This document shows, piece by piece, positions 55,626 to 64,000 of a DNA stretch of 64,000 nucleotides. The stretch spans positions 186,001 through 250,000 of the forward strand of contig NZ_FXTH01000005.1 in NCBI RefSeq assembly GCF_900182555.1, read 5' to 3'. Made by a program: the position numbers and the translations under genes. Each line of letters begins with the position of its first letter. Position 1 is the stretch's first letter. The stretch comes from Fodinibius sediminis. GTDB taxonomy: Bacteria; Bacteroidota; Rhodothermia; Balneolales; Balneolaceae. The notes below the pieces were generated by a model. It did not search any database. It was not told where the DNA came from and saw only the letters and a list, made by a program, of their open reading frames with translations.

Positions 55626-56072
55626 ATGTCATTAATGGAAATTGAAGCCATCAAAAAGGTACTGCCTCACCGTTATCCCTTTTTACTGGTTGACCGAGTG
55701 CTGGAACTGGAAGAGAAACGGATCCTGGCACTTAAAAATGTTACGGCCAACGAAGATTTTTTTAATGGTCATTTTCCCGGTAAGCCGCTGATGCCGGGTG
55801 TGCTGCAGGTCGAAGCCCTGGCACAAACCGGGTGTATTATGCTCACTGAAAAGCATATTGAAGATCCTGACAACAGTCTCATTGTATTCACCAATATCAA
55901 CCAGGCAAAGTTCCGTAAATCAGTGGTTCCCGGCGATCAGCTTATGATGGAAGTGTTTCTGACGAACCGGCGACGCAATTTTACGACCATGGAAGGAACG
56001 GCCCGTGTAGATGGCAAGGTAGTCTGCGAGCTGGAAGCGACCTCTGCAATTGTTCCAAAGAAAGACGAATGA
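55626..56072 (+). CDS. fabZ: 3-hydroxyacyl-ACP dehydratase FabZ
   Basis: 148 aa hot-dog protein. Catalytic His in [12 protein letters not shown] (about residue 49) and Glu in QVEALAQ (about 63). It dehydrates 3-hydroxyacyl-ACP in fatty-acid elongation. It is stand-alone here, unlike the LpxC-FabZ fusion of many Bacteroidota; a fused copy may exist elsewhere. It overlaps panB by 4 nt. Confidence 0.95.
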   Translation: MSLMEIEAIKKVLPHRYPFLLVDRVLELEEKRILALKNVTANEDFFNGHFPGKPLMPGVLQVEALAQTGCIMLTEKHIEDPDNSLIVFTNINQAKFRKSVVPGDQLMMEVFLTNRRRNFTTMEGTARVDGKVVCELEATSAIVPKKDE

Positions 56073-56896
56073 GCACCCAATCCTCTACAGATCGTCCTGC
56101 TAAAATAACAACGCAGACTATCGTTGATATGAAGGCGGAAGGACGAAAGATCAGCATGCTTACGGCCTATGATTATACGATGGCCCGAATTATCGATCAG
56201 GCCGGCATCGATGTAATCCTGGTGGGCGATTCGGCCAGCAACGTGATGGCCGGTTTTGAAACGACGGTGCCGATGACCCTGGATCAGATGATTTATCACG
56301 CCTCCTGTGTGGTTCGCGGCGTTGAAACAGCCCTGGTTATTGCGGATCTGCCTTTTATGAGCTACCAGGTAACCTCCAAAGAGGCCCTCATCAGTGCCGG
56401 CCGCATGATGAAAGAGGCCGGTGTGCACGGGGTGAAACTGGAGGGAGGCAAGCCGGTTATTAAAACGATTTCGAAGATTGTTGAGGCGGGGATCCCGGTG
56501 ATGGGACATCTCGGCCTTACCCCGCAGAGCATCTACAAGTTCGGGACGTACAAAGTGCGGGCAACCGAAGACGAGGAGGCTCGCCAGCTTCTTGAAGACG
56601 CCCGCCGGCTGGAAGAGGCCGGATGCTTCTCTATTGTGTTGGAGAAGATTCCGGCAAAGCTTGCCAGGAGAGTGACGGAGGAGATCTCCATCCCCACGAT
56701 TGGCATCGGTGCGGGTGCTCAGTGCGACGGGCAGGTACTGGTGGTGCACGATATGCTGGGACTGAATAAGGAGTTTAATCCCCGTTTCCTGCGTCGATAC
56801 GCTGACATGCATGCCGATATGACTGATGCTGTTCAATCGTATATCCGTGATGTAAAATCGGGCGATTTCCCCAGCGAGGATGAACAATACGGCTGA
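56069..56896 (+). CDS. panB: 3-methyl-2-oxobutanoate hydroxymethyltransferase
   Basis: 275 aa ketopantoate hydroxymethyltransferase, the first step of pantothenate (vitamin B5) synthesis. [23 protein letters not shown] and GVKLEGG (metal and substrate site), then GHLGLTPQS, are the family marks. The start overlaps fabZ by 4 nt (ATGA), so translation is coupled. coaBC, which acts later in CoA synthesis, is 6 kb away. Confidence 0.95.
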   Translation: MSTQSSTDRPAKITTQTIVDMKAEGRKISMLTAYDYTMARIIDQAGIDVILVGDSASNVMAGFETTVPMTLDQMIYHASCVVRGVETALVIADLPFMSYQVTSKEALISAGRMMKEAGVHGVKLEGGKPVIKTISKIVEAGIPVMGHLGLTPQSIYKFGTYKVRATEDEEARQLLEDARRLEEAGCFSIVLEKIPAKLARRVTEEISIPTIGIGAGAQCDGQVLVVHDMLGLNKEFNPRFLRRYADMHADMTDAVQSYIRDVKSGDFPSEDEQYG

Positions 56897-56995
56897 TTGG
56901 GCAAGAGGAACAGGCAGAAAAGCGAGGGACAAAATGTTTCCCTTCTGCCTGTAGTCAAGGGTTTGAATTATAGTTATAACGACAGGTCAAAGAAT

Positions 56996-57760
56996 ATGAG
57001 TAATGCTGAACACCCCGTAATCCTGGTTTGCAATGATGACGGAATCTTTGCCCCGGGTATCCGTGCCCTGGCCGAGGTGGCCGATGAATTTGGAGAGGTC
57101 GAAATTATAGCTCCCGACCGGCAGCAGAGTGCGGCCGGGCATGCGGTAACGGTAGATACTCCCCTGCGATCGCGTTCATTCCAGATTGATGGTCGATTCC
57201 ACGGCCAGGCCGTATCTGGCACGCCGGCTGATGCCGTAAAGCTGGCACACGATCAGCTGATGAAACATAAACCCGACCTCGTGGTCAGCGGTATCAACCA
57301 CGGCAGCAACGCCGGGGTCAATATTTTATATTCCGGAACAGTGAGCGCTGCCACGGAGGGGACCATCCTGGGCTATCCTTCGATTGCTGTAAGCTGTACG
57401 GATTTTGACGAAGATGCCGATCTCAGCGGTGCCAAGGAGGCTGCACGGAAGGTAATCCGCTACGTACTGAATATGGGTCTTCCCAGGGGCGTAACATTGA
57501 ATCTGAATGTGCCGTCGGGGGAACTTAAAGGCATTAAATGGGCCCGTCAGGCCGACAGCCGCTATGTGGAGGAGTTCGAGGGGCGTGTGGATCCCAATAA
57601 CCGCTCCTACTACTGGCTTACCGGACGGCTCGAGCTGCTGGATGAAGGGGAAGACCTTGATATTAGCGTACTCAAAAAAGGGTATGCCTCCCTCACACCC
57701 ATCCAGTACGATATGACTGACTACAACCTGCTCAAGGATGTGGACGATATTGAGCTGTAA
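56996..57760 (+). CDS. surE: 5'/3'-nucleotidase SurE
   Basis: 254 aa from ATG 56996. The frame can be read back to a TTG at 56897, but the first conserved strand, ILVCNDDGIFAPG, starts shortly after the chosen Met. The metal residues NDD and the later SGINHGSN segment are intact. SurE dephosphorylates nucleoside 5'- and 3'-monophosphates in stationary phase and is often near protein-repair methyltransferase or rpoS; neither is seen here. Confidence 0.94.
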   Translation: MSNAEHPVILVCNDDGIFAPGIRALAEVADEFGEVEIIAPDRQQSAAGHAVTVDTPLRSRSFQIDGRFHGQAVSGTPADAVKLAHDQLMKHKPDLVVSGINHGSNAGVNILYSGTVSAATEGTILGYPSIAVSCTDFDEDADLSGAKEAARKVIRYVLNMGLPRGVTLNLNVPSGELKGIKWARQADSRYVEEFEGRVDPNNRSYYWLTGRLELLDEGEDLDISVLKKGYASLTPIQYDMTDYNLLKDVDDIEL

Positions 57761-57820
57761 TGCGGGCCGGTTATTATTCACCCCAATAACGGATAACAAC
57801 CGTGGACAATCATCTGCAGG

Positions 57821-58600
57821 TCATGGTTTTTTCTGTTTCCGCGCAGCGTCACGTCGTTCCAGCCATGGAAACCGCATGGGCTTGTCACGGATCGACGGGG
57901 GAAGTTCTGCCTCGAGGATGATGGCCCGCCGCGGACGGTCGGTTTTATTCGGACCCGCATAATGAAGCGTATATCCGCCATGGAACGTAGCACCGCCCGG
58001 AGGCAGGGGACAGGGGACGGCCTTGCCCTTGATTTTTTCGCACTCCTCGGGGACGAGCTCCAGCCCCTGCACGCGGGGATCATTGTTAATGCTTTGATGC
58101 GGAAGAATGTCCATTAAATGGCTTCTGGGGATAAACTGCATGCAGCCATTGTCTACAAACACCTCCTGCAGTGGAACCCACACACTTATTTTATTATGCA
58201 GCTTGACCGGATCCCAGTAGGCTGCATCCTGGTGCCATGGTGTTTCGGCTCCATGCCGCGGGGGCTTGTTGATGGCGTGGAAAAAAGTGGCTTCCACAGG
58301 TTCCCCGAACAACTGGCTCAAAGCGGCCGATGCATTTTTCAGGAGCTCTGAATTATTCAATTCGGGAGCATACTTGGCAGGATTCATAATCTGGGGCAGT
58401 GAAGCTTCTTCTGCCTCACCCGGCCCGGCCAGATCAAACTGGTCGCCCTCTTTGCGGCCGGCTTCACTGGAAAACAGAGTATCGAAGATTTCACGAATAA
58501 AAGCGACATCCTCTCGGCTGGTCAGTTGATCGATTGCCAGGTAGCCGTTGTCATTGAAAAAGGCAAGCTGTTCTTTCCCGAGTATATTTTTCTTTGGCAT
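57821..58600 (-). CDS. Phytanoyl-CoA dioxygenase (PhyH) family protein
   Basis: 259 aa Fe(II)/2-oxoglutarate oxygenase. The HxD of the iron site is in PWHQDAAYW, the distal His in GYTLHYAGPN, and the 2-oxoglutarate Arg follows in RPRRAIIL. Members hydroxylate varied small molecules; ectoine hydroxylase and phytanoyl-CoA hydroxylase are both in the family. The length is a bit short for ectoine hydroxylase and no ect genes are nearby, so the substrate is unknown. It is divergent from an AraC regulator 90 nt away that may control it. Confidence 0.88.
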   Translation of the reverse strand: MPKKNILGKEQLAFFNDNGYLAIDQLTSREDVAFIREIFDTLFSSEAGRKEGDQFDLAGPGEAEEASLPQIMNPAKYAPELNNSELLKNASAALSQLFGEPVEATFFHAINKPPRHGAETPWHQDAAYWDPVKLHNKISVWVPLQEVFVDNGCMQFIPRSHLMDILPHQSINNDPRVQGLELVPEECEKIKGKAVPCPLPPGGATFHGGYTLHYAGPNKTDRPRRAIILEAELPPSIRDKPMRFPWLERRDAARKQKKP

Positions 58601-58624
58601 AGCGGTGTGTTTCGGTAACTGTCA

Positions 58625-58659
58625 TTGTTCTTTTAGATCTGTAATATATATAATGTTTG
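58625..58659 (+). promoter_or_regulatory. Possible araC promoter in the PhyH-AraC divergent space
   Basis: TTG at 58625, a 23-nt gap, then TAATGTTTG at 58651-58659, which has one extra base inside the TAnnTTTG box. The 90-nt region is very A/T-rich. The match is loose. Confidence 0.3.
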
Positions 58660-58690
58660 ATATAATGGTCTTTTAAATTTGTATTGCAAA

Positions 58691-59566
58691 ATGATTTCAA
58701 ACGAAAATTCCCGGGGACCCATGTCAGCCCACCGTGTCGTCATTGATTTTAGCTCTTCCGGTTTGTCAAATTTTATCAAACTGGGCCGTTACAACTATAG
58801 CCGGGCCCGGGATGGACTGGCTCCGCATGCACATACCGATCAGATCGAAATCTGCTATTTGGCGAGGGGCAAGCAGATTTATTATGTGCAAGGGGAGGAA
58901 TACCGATTATCCGGCAATGATGTATTTATAACCTTCCCGGGGGAGGTCCACAGTACAGGCGGCTTTCCAGAAGAAAAGGGGGTGCTTTACTGGATGATAT
59001 TCCGGATCCCGGAGGAGGAAGCCGGTTTTCTGCATTACCGGGGGGCAAGGGCAAGACGAATCGTGAAAGAACTACAGAATATGACGTCAAGGCATTTTGA
59101 GGGGACTACGGATCTTCAGCAATACCTTGATATAGTGATTGCATGCTGGGAGGATGATCATGACATCATGGATGAGATTGTTGCCGGTCATAATGTGCTG
59201 GCTTTTCTGCTGGCGATCATCCGCTGTTCCCGTAATAAAACACAAAATAAGAAGTCTGTTGCCATTCAGAAGGCGATTTCGCACGTGGAGCAGAATTGGG
59301 GTGAACCCGTGGAGGTTGAGGACTTGGCCAGAGCAGCGGGCCTGTCGACCAGTTGGTTTAAGGTAAAGTTTAAAAAGGAGACAGGCATTACACCCGCTGA
59401 CTATGTGATGCGCCATAAGATTGAAAGGGCGAAGGAGTATCTCGCCACCACGGAGATGAATATTACCGATGTGGCGTTTTCCCTCGCATTTTCTTCTTCA
59501 CAGTATTTTGCAACGGTTTTCAAGCGGTACACAGGCTGCACACCTACTGAGTACAGAGCAAGCTGA
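58691..59566 (+). CDS. AraC-family transcriptional regulator
   Basis: About 291 aa. The N-terminal half is a cupin-type ligand domain (APHAHTDQIEICYLARG and GNDVFITFPGEVHS). The C-terminal half holds two HTH motifs (VEDLARAAGLSTSWFKVKFK and ITDVAFSLAFSSSQYFATVF). It is divergent from the PhyH gene and probably controls it in response to a small metabolite, often a sugar. The start was set at ATG 58691 rather than TTG 58679; an ATG at 58721 is also possible. Confidence 0.9.
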   Translation: MISNENSRGPMSAHRVVIDFSSSGLSNFIKLGRYNYSRARDGLAPHAHTDQIEICYLARGKQIYYVQGEEYRLSGNDVFITFPGEVHSTGGFPEEKGVLYWMIFRIPEEEAGFLHYRGARARRIVKELQNMTSRHFEGTTDLQQYLDIVIACWEDDHDIMDEIVAGHNVLAFLLAIIRCSRNKTQNKKSVAIQKAISHVEQNWGEPVEVEDLARAAGLSTSWFKVKFKKETGITPADYVMRHKIERAKEYLATTEMNITDVAFSLAFSSSQYFATVFKRYTGCTPTEYRAS

Positions 59567-59591
59567 CGGCTGAAGTTCAGTGGGATCCGTA

Positions 59592-60452
59592 TTAATGTCC
59601 CTGGGCTTCCAGCATTTCAATCACCTCCCGCCAGAAAGACCGAAAAATCGCTTCACGGTCGTTTTTGACGCTCACATGCATCTGCTCAAGGTGGGAAAGG
59701 GTGGAGGTCTTAATATGCTGGCCCCATTTGGAGCTCTCGACGGATACCATGCCGTCATTGATGCCCTCCTGATCGTAGATGTGGTTATTCTGGTAGCGGC
59801 TGATGACACGTATGGGAACCGGGGTGCCCTTGCCCACAGCAGAACTGTAGGAATAGTAGGGGATATCCGTGGCATCACTGATATTGGGATTGAACTCTTC
59901 AGTGATGTAGCGCCGGGTGAGCTGGACAGCCGATCCCACGGAATCGCTTTTGGTCTTGGGATAAACACGGTCGCCCATCCAGTCTAAAAAATCAGCCAGT
60001 TTGTCGCGGATGGCATCCGGCGTGCTCAGTGTGAGTTCGGCCAGGGAGGTTCCGTGATGAGGCGTGGAAATGGTAGTCAGAGAGGCTACTTTGGGTGCAA
60101 TGGCCAGTTCCGAGAGGGCATAACGCATGTCCAGTCCGCCCATGCTGTGGGCAATGATGTTTACCTTGTCATAGGGCTGTTTGTCCGTAAGTTCGTGGAT
60201 GGAATGGACCCATTCCTTGGCGCGTGTTTCTATTTTGGCATAGGGGACGATATTGGGAGCAAAAGCCGGGACATTATGAGAGCGCAAAAGCATGGCAACA
60301 TCATAAAGCGGAGAAGGTTTGACCAGCGAAGCAATGGCTCCGTAGCCATGACAGAGCAGCACCGGGTGTTTCAGGTGAATAGCTTTTGGCTCTGGAAATT
60401 CCTGTAATTTCAGTTTATGCAGCCAGCGATCGGCATCAAATTGCTCAAGCAT
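59592..60452 (-). CDS. Alpha/beta-hydrolase lipase/esterase
   Basis: 286 aa. The nucleophile Ser is in IIAHSMGGLDMRY (AHSMG form of GxSxG), the oxyanion loop is HGYGA, and an Asp/His pair can be placed in NDGMVSVESS and LSHLEQM. It is of the triacylglycerol-lipase type related to Burkholderia/Pseudomonas lipases. I see no signal peptide, so it may act in the cytosol. It starts 8 nt after the deacetylase-like gene ends, so they are likely co-transcribed. Confidence 0.85.
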   Translation of the reverse strand: MLEQFDADRWLHKLKLQEFPEPKAIHLKHPVLLCHGYGAIASLVKPSPLYDVAMLLRSHNVPAFAPNIVPYAKIETRAKEWVHSIHELTDKQPYDKVNIIAHSMGGLDMRYALSELAIAPKVASLTTISTPHHGTSLAELTLSTPDAIRDKLADFLDWMGDRVYPKTKSDSVGSAVQLTRRYITEEFNPNISDATDIPYYSYSSAVGKGTPVPIRVISRYQNNHIYDQEGINDGMVSVESSKWGQHIKTSTLSHLEQMHVSVKNDREAIFRSFWREVIEMLEAQGH

Positions 60453-60460
60453 ATCTGGAT

Positions 60461-61426
60461 CTAAAATGTGATTTTTGGCGGCGGGATGAGTTCAACACCG
60501 GCTTTTTTAAGTTCAGGTAATTTTTCATCGAGCCAGCGCAGGGTTGTTTCATTTCCCATAATGATTGCCAGGGGGTACGAGGGACTTGCTTTAAGTTTGT
60601 CCAATTTTGACAAAAAAGAAGCTTTACCCAGCTCTTCATGAAGAATAAAAGCGTCGCGGGCATCCACATAGGTCAGATCGGTCTGGCTGACGATGTTTTC
60701 AGAATCGGCGGAACTGCTGCCATTGCTGAGCAGCAGGTGGGCACTGGGTAAAATGTCTTCAAACTGCTTGAGCCGGCGCAGGGCCAGGGAGGGATGCTTT
60801 CGTATCAAATCTTCGTTTTCTTCATTTTGCAGCCAATAGAGAAGGCGTCGGTAGCGCCCGGAAAGCGACTTTTGAAGTTCATTGGCCTGCATGGGGTGTT
60901 CCACCGACAGTACTATGGGAATTGGTTCGCCAAAGCTGGTCAGCATGGTTGTAAGTTCTTCGTCTGGAAAATCATTCAGGGCAACAATGATACTGGCATG
61001 GTCCCGCCGGTAAACAAGGTCCTGATTGGTATTTAACGTAATAGTTCGGACGATAGTACCCTCATACCGCAGATGAATCTGCATCTTCTGATCGGGAAAT
61101 GTAACCAGCGCAGGAGTGGAAATGCCCAGCGGGTGAAAGGTTCGGTTCAGCTCAGCATGCAGCTGAGTCTTGGAGAATCCGGGCGGCAAATCAACCTTGT
61201 ATATTTTACGGCTGAAGCTGGAGTCAATGTCGATGGACACCTGGTTGACCTGATTACTGCTGATACTGAAGTTGGCCAGTTCATATTCGATGAGTGAGTC
61301 TGCCTCGGCCAGGGACTGAAGCTGCCGGGAGGGCGTTTTGGACGATACTACGAGCATAGAACCGCTTATGATACAGGAGATTAGCAGTAACAGGGCGATG
61401 ACCCTTTTTTTCTTTTGTTCCTTCAA
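60461..61426 (-). CDS. Degenerate divergent polysaccharide deacetylase-like protein
   Basis: 321 aa with an N-terminal anchor (about 8-27). The middle and end follow the divergent polysaccharide deacetylase (YibQ/DUF610) plan: ASIIVALNDFPDE where that family has its first Asp strand, PIPIVLSVEHP, LTYVDARD, and the closing TLRWLDEKLPELKKAGVELIPP. The metal-binding Asp-His-His set is not obvious, so it may be inactive or a binder. The call rests on order of motifs, not on a clear catalytic site. The lipase gene follows by 8 nt. Confidence 0.5.
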   Translation of the reverse strand: MKEQKKKRVIALLLLISCIISGSMLVVSSKTPSRQLQSLAEADSLIEYELANFSISSNQVNQVSIDIDSSFSRKIYKVDLPPGFSKTQLHAELNRTFHPLGISTPALVTFPDQKMQIHLRYEGTIVRTITLNTNQDLVYRRDHASIIVALNDFPDEELTTMLTSFGEPIPIVLSVEHPMQANELQKSLSGRYRRLLYWLQNEENEDLIRKHPSLALRRLKQFEDILPSAHLLLSNGSSSADSENIVSQTDLTYVDARDAFILHEELGKASFLSKLDKLKASPSYPLAIIMGNETTLRWLDEKLPELKKAGVELIPPPKITF

Positions 61427-61567
61427 ATCAGATGCAGATATTAAACGTAGAATTGATGCTGGTTAAAAATAAAAGTAAACGATGTATGAACTTAAATTAA
61501 ATGTCGTGGTATGAAGCCGAAGAATCTATTAACAAGCACAAAATAACAGTTTTACATCGTAGATGAT

Positions 61568-62710
61568 ATGAGTTACGATTTTGAATGTGTTGAAAGCAGG
61601 GAACAGGTAAAAGCCTTTCATCAGCTTCCATTTCGAATATATGAAGATTATCCGAACTGGGCACCGCCCTTTCAATTTGAAATAGAAAATATCTTTAACA
61701 GGGAACAGAATCCGTTCTTCGAGAAGGGACAGTGTGAGCGCTATCTGGTACGAAATAAAGGTCGCGTTGTGGCACGTTTTGCTGTTATGAACAATCCGCC
61801 CAGGGATGAGGTACTGGAACCAACCATGGGTGGAATAGGATTCCTCGAACTGGAGAATGATCAGCAGCTTGCCCGTTCAATTATCGATTTTGCCGAGGCC
61901 TGGCACTACGACCACGGGTACCGGGCAATGCGGGGGCCTGTTAATTTTGGCGAGAATGATACCTACTGGGGGTTGCTGGTTGAGAATTATGATGAACCTC
62001 CCATCTACGGGATGTTTTATCACCCGCCCTACTACAAACAGTTGCTTGAGCATACCGGAGCCGAGAAGCTGGATGATCACTGGAGCTACAAACGGAACTT
62101 TGACCAGCCTGTGCCTGAACGCATGAAAAGAATAACAGATCGCATTGAAGGGCGGGCCAATGTTTCGCTCCGTCCGATAGACATGAACGAGATTCATCGC
62201 GATGCCGAGTATATCCGCGAAATCTACAATGAGGCCTGGAGTAGCCAGGATATTGACCAGCGCGAGGAGGAATTTACGGAGCTGACCCGGGATACGGTCC
62301 GCCAGATGGTCAAAAAGCTAAAGCCGGTAATGATTCCCGAAAGCGTGCTTATTGCCTTTGTTGACGATGAGCCCGCCTCCTTTATTGTATGTGTGCCTGA
62401 TCTCAACGAGATTTCCAAAGAGACCGGCGGCCGGCTCCGGTGGTGGCACTACCCGAAGCTCCTGTGGTTTAAACGGCGCGCCAAGCACCTGCGGTCGCTG
62501 GTTTACGGCACCAAGCCCAAATTCAGAAAGATGGGGCTGGAAGCTCTGACCTTCACCCGCGGCATTCAGTTTACCAAAGAAGCGGCTCCCAGCCTGGAAT
62601 ACCTTGAAGGGGCCTGGGTAAGTGAAAAGAACTGGCTGATGCAGCGAAGCCTGGAAGCACTCGGATGCCATCATCACAAGACCCATCGCACTTACAAATG
62701 GGAGTTTTAG
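61568..62710 (+). CDS. GNAT-like acyltransferase, paralogue of the spt neighbour
   Basis: 380 aa. It shares with the gene at 1938-3071 the N-terminal W-APPF, QNPFFEKGQ, ARFAVMNN and HPPYYKQL segments and the general length. Its C-terminal half keeps the YGTKPKFRKMGLEAL turn, the counterpart of the second gene's GVLPEYQGKG. No membrane segment is visible. It is transcribed alone, divergent from the deacetylase-like gene and converging on coaBC. It might acylate a different amine or lipid from the copy beside spt; no direct evidence. Confidence 0.75.
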   Translation: MSYDFECVESREQVKAFHQLPFRIYEDYPNWAPPFQFEIENIFNREQNPFFEKGQCERYLVRNKGRVVARFAVMNNPPRDEVLEPTMGGIGFLELENDQQLARSIIDFAEAWHYDHGYRAMRGPVNFGENDTYWGLLVENYDEPPIYGMFYHPPYYKQLLEHTGAEKLDDHWSYKRNFDQPVPERMKRITDRIEGRANVSLRPIDMNEIHRDAEYIREIYNEAWSSQDIDQREEEFTELTRDTVRQMVKKLKPVMIPESVLIAFVDDEPASFIVCVPDLNEISKETGGRLRWWHYPKLLWFKRRAKHLRSLVYGTKPKFRKMGLEALTFTRGIQFTKEAAPSLEYLEGAWVSEKNWLMQRSLEALGCHHHKTHRTYKWEF

Positions 62711-62721
62711 ACTTTTCGGCT

Positions 62722-62736
62722 GACGGTTGAACCGTC
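62722..62736. terminator. Short hairpin between convergent GNAT-like gene and coaBC
   Basis: GACGGTT and AACCGTC are paired around a single G (effectively a 5-bp stem with a 5-nt loop), 12 nt past the acyltransferase stop. There is no U-run. It may mark the end of that transcript. Confidence 0.25.
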
Positions 62737-62774
62737 CTTAACAAATGGGAAAGAGGTATACACGTTGATTGTAA

Positions 62775-63974
62775 TCAGCTGCTAAAAATCCGATCCAGCA
62801 CTTTCCGGGCAACGACTTTTTTTGGTCCGGAGTAGGTTTCCTGCACGGCATCACCCAGCAGAGTGACGGTATTGGTATCGGTTCCAAAGCCGGACTTATC
62901 GTCGGCAATGGAATTGGCGATGATCCAGTCGGCCTTTTTTCGGGTTCTTTTTTCCCCGGCATGTTCAATCAATTTTTCTGTTTCCATGGCAAAGCCTATA
63001 AGGGTCTGTCCCTTTTTTTTGTGTTCTCCGAGCCATGAAAGAATATCGGGCGTGCGCCGAAGTTTGAGGCTGGGTGCCTTTCCGTTTTTTTTGATCTTGC
63101 TTGTAGCATGCGTTTCGGGTGTGAAATCAGCTACGGCCGCCGCCATGATGATGATATCAGCGCTGGATTGCTTTTGCACTTCTTTAAAAAGATCATCTGT
63201 AGAGGTGATCTGGATGGCATTCATCTTGTTGGGCGCGGGAATTTGAATGGGGCCGTGGACAAGGGTCACCTCACCGCCCAGATCCCGTGCAGCCTCGGCC
63301 ATGGCGATACCCATTTTGCCGGAGCTGGGATTGGAGATATAACGAACCGGGTCGATAAACTCCCGGGTGGGGCCGGCTGTTACCACAACCTTTTTGCCTG
63401 CCAGGGGGCCGACGGAACGTTGTTGCCCGAGAACAGACCGGCATTCATCCAGTATCGTTTCAGTTTCGGGCAGGCGTCCTTTTCCCTGCAGCCCGCTGGC
63501 GAGGTATCCCTGTTGAGGTTCAAGAATATGATAGCCATCCTCCTTCAGGGTCTGAAGGTTGCGCTGTACGGCCGGCGACTGATACATCTCGCCGTCCATG
63601 GTTGGGCAGATCAGCATCGGGCACCGGGCTGAAAGGACCGTAGCCGTCAGCATATTGTCGGAATATCCACCGGCTATTTTAGCCAGCGTATTAGCGGTAC
63701 AGGGGGCTATGACAAAAAGGTCGCCCCATTCACCCCAGGAGATATGGCGGGTCCAGCTGTCTTCTGTTGAAGGAACATCCGGAAAGATATCAACGGCAAC
63801 AGCATGTTTGGAAAGAGAAGAGAAGGTCTCGGTACCCACAAATTGACGGGCCCCCTGTGTCATGGTGACCCGCACCTGTGCACCGGACTGTTGGAAGGCA
63901 CGTAAAAGAAAAGCAGCCTTGTAAGCTGCAATTCCCCCGGTAACACCCAGAATGATCCGTTTCCCGGACAACAT
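62775..63974 (-). CDS. coaBC: Bifunctional phosphopantothenoylcysteine decarboxylase/ligase
   Basis: 399 aa. The N-terminal CoaC flavoprotein domain has GVTGGIAAYKA, ISWGEWGDLFVIAPCTANT, and the PTMDGEMY active-site region (a variant of PxMN). The C-terminal CoaB ligase has VVVTAGPTREFIDPVRYISNPSSGKMG, AAAVADFTP and the Lys pair in KIKKNGK. Together they convert 4'-phosphopantothenate to 4'-phosphopantetheine for CoA. It directly follows the end of another minus-strand gene. Confidence 0.95.
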   Translation of the reverse strand: MLSGKRIILGVTGGIAAYKAAFLLRAFQQSGAQVRVTMTQGARQFVGTETFSSLSKHAVAVDIFPDVPSTEDSWTRHISWGEWGDLFVIAPCTANTLAKIAGGYSDNMLTATVLSARCPMLICPTMDGEMYQSPAVQRNLQTLKEDGYHILEPQQGYLASGLQGKGRLPETETILDECRSVLGQQRSVGPLAGKKVVVTAGPTREFIDPVRYISNPSSGKMGIAMAEAARDLGGEVTLVHGPIQIPAPNKMNAIQITSTDDLFKEVQKQSSADIIIMAAAVADFTPETHATSKIKKNGKAPSLKLRRTPDILSWLGEHKKKGQTLIGFAMETEKLIEHAGEKRTRKKADWIIANSIADDKSGFGTDTNTVTLLGDAVQETYSGPKKVVARKVLDRIFSS

Positions 63975-63977
63975 CTG

Positions 63978-64000
63978 TTATTCTTCGTCTTGTGGATATC
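63978..64000 (-). CDS. 3' end of an upstream minus-strand gene
   Basis: The last codons of a frame open to the right edge, ending YPQDEE and TAA, only 3 nt before the coaBC ATG. In related genomes the omega subunit of RNA polymerase often precedes coaBC, so that is a guess. Too little is visible to name it. Confidence 0.35.

Noticed and set aside
57821-58600. Ectoine hydroxylase (EctD)
   Set aside because: The PhyH core fits, but it is shorter than EctD, no ectABC genes are present and I do not see the EctD-specific motif.

Overview
The window looks like a chromosomal segment of a respiring, membrane-rich marine or halophilic bacterium of the Balneolota/Rhodothermota branch near Bacteroidota. 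This is inferred from: an alternative complex III operon joined to an A2-type caa3 oxidase; serine palmitoyltransferase (sphingolipid synthesis); a fused E1 alpha/beta 2-oxoacid dehydrogenase; menaquinone methylation; a bacilliredoxin-like protein; and promoter matches of the Bacteroidota type (TTTG-N20-TAnnTTTG). I see no rRNA, tRNA, CRISPR, prophage or insertion sequence. Most of the segment is housekeeping DNA with some unusual accessory genes.

Layout. 1-3.1 kb: end of a glycosyltransferase, then spt with a GNAT-like acyltransferase that is a candidate ceramide synthase. 3.2-7.3 kb: fumarase and the fused E1. 7.4-9.3 kb: divergent ctaB/ctaA for heme O and heme A. 9.3-13.2 kb: a nitrilase-family amidase, a LOG-family protein and an M3 lipoprotein peptidase. 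13.7-27.1 kb: one minus-strand operon, actABCDEF, a transposase-type HTH/membrane protein, SCO, and cox subunits II-I-III-IV, ending in a clear terminator. It would carry electrons from menaquinol through ACIII to the oxidase; ctaA/ctaB supply its heme A and the DUF420 gene at 27.4 kb is a plausible assembly helper.

28-31.3 kb: polyphosphate kinase with an extra N-terminal module and a UPF0173 hydrolase. 31.5-40 kb: a plus-strand cluster of two NTT-like carriers (one with a long HEAT tail), a cyclic-nucleotide-binding-domain protein, and a giant lipoprotein joining a metallophosphoesterase, a kinase-like segment and an outer-membrane barrel. This is the part I find most unusual. 40.4-42.6 kb: yciO-like gene, phosphofructokinase and a YtxJ-like protein. 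42.6-45.5 kb: mtnA and ggt. 45.7-45.9 kb: an apparent remnant of a Ser/Thr kinase behind a perfect 18-bp tandem duplication.

46-52.6 kb: rodZ-ligA-pgpH-xerD on the minus strand. 52.7-57.8 kb: comF, a membrane protein, a histidine phosphatase, menG/ubiE, fabZ, panB and surE. 57.8-64 kb: a PhyH dioxygenase divergent from an AraC regulator, a lipase next to a degenerate polysaccharide-deacetylase-like protein, a second copy of the GNAT-like family seen beside spt, coaBC, and the last codons of another minus-strand gene. All calls come from reading the sequence without database searches.
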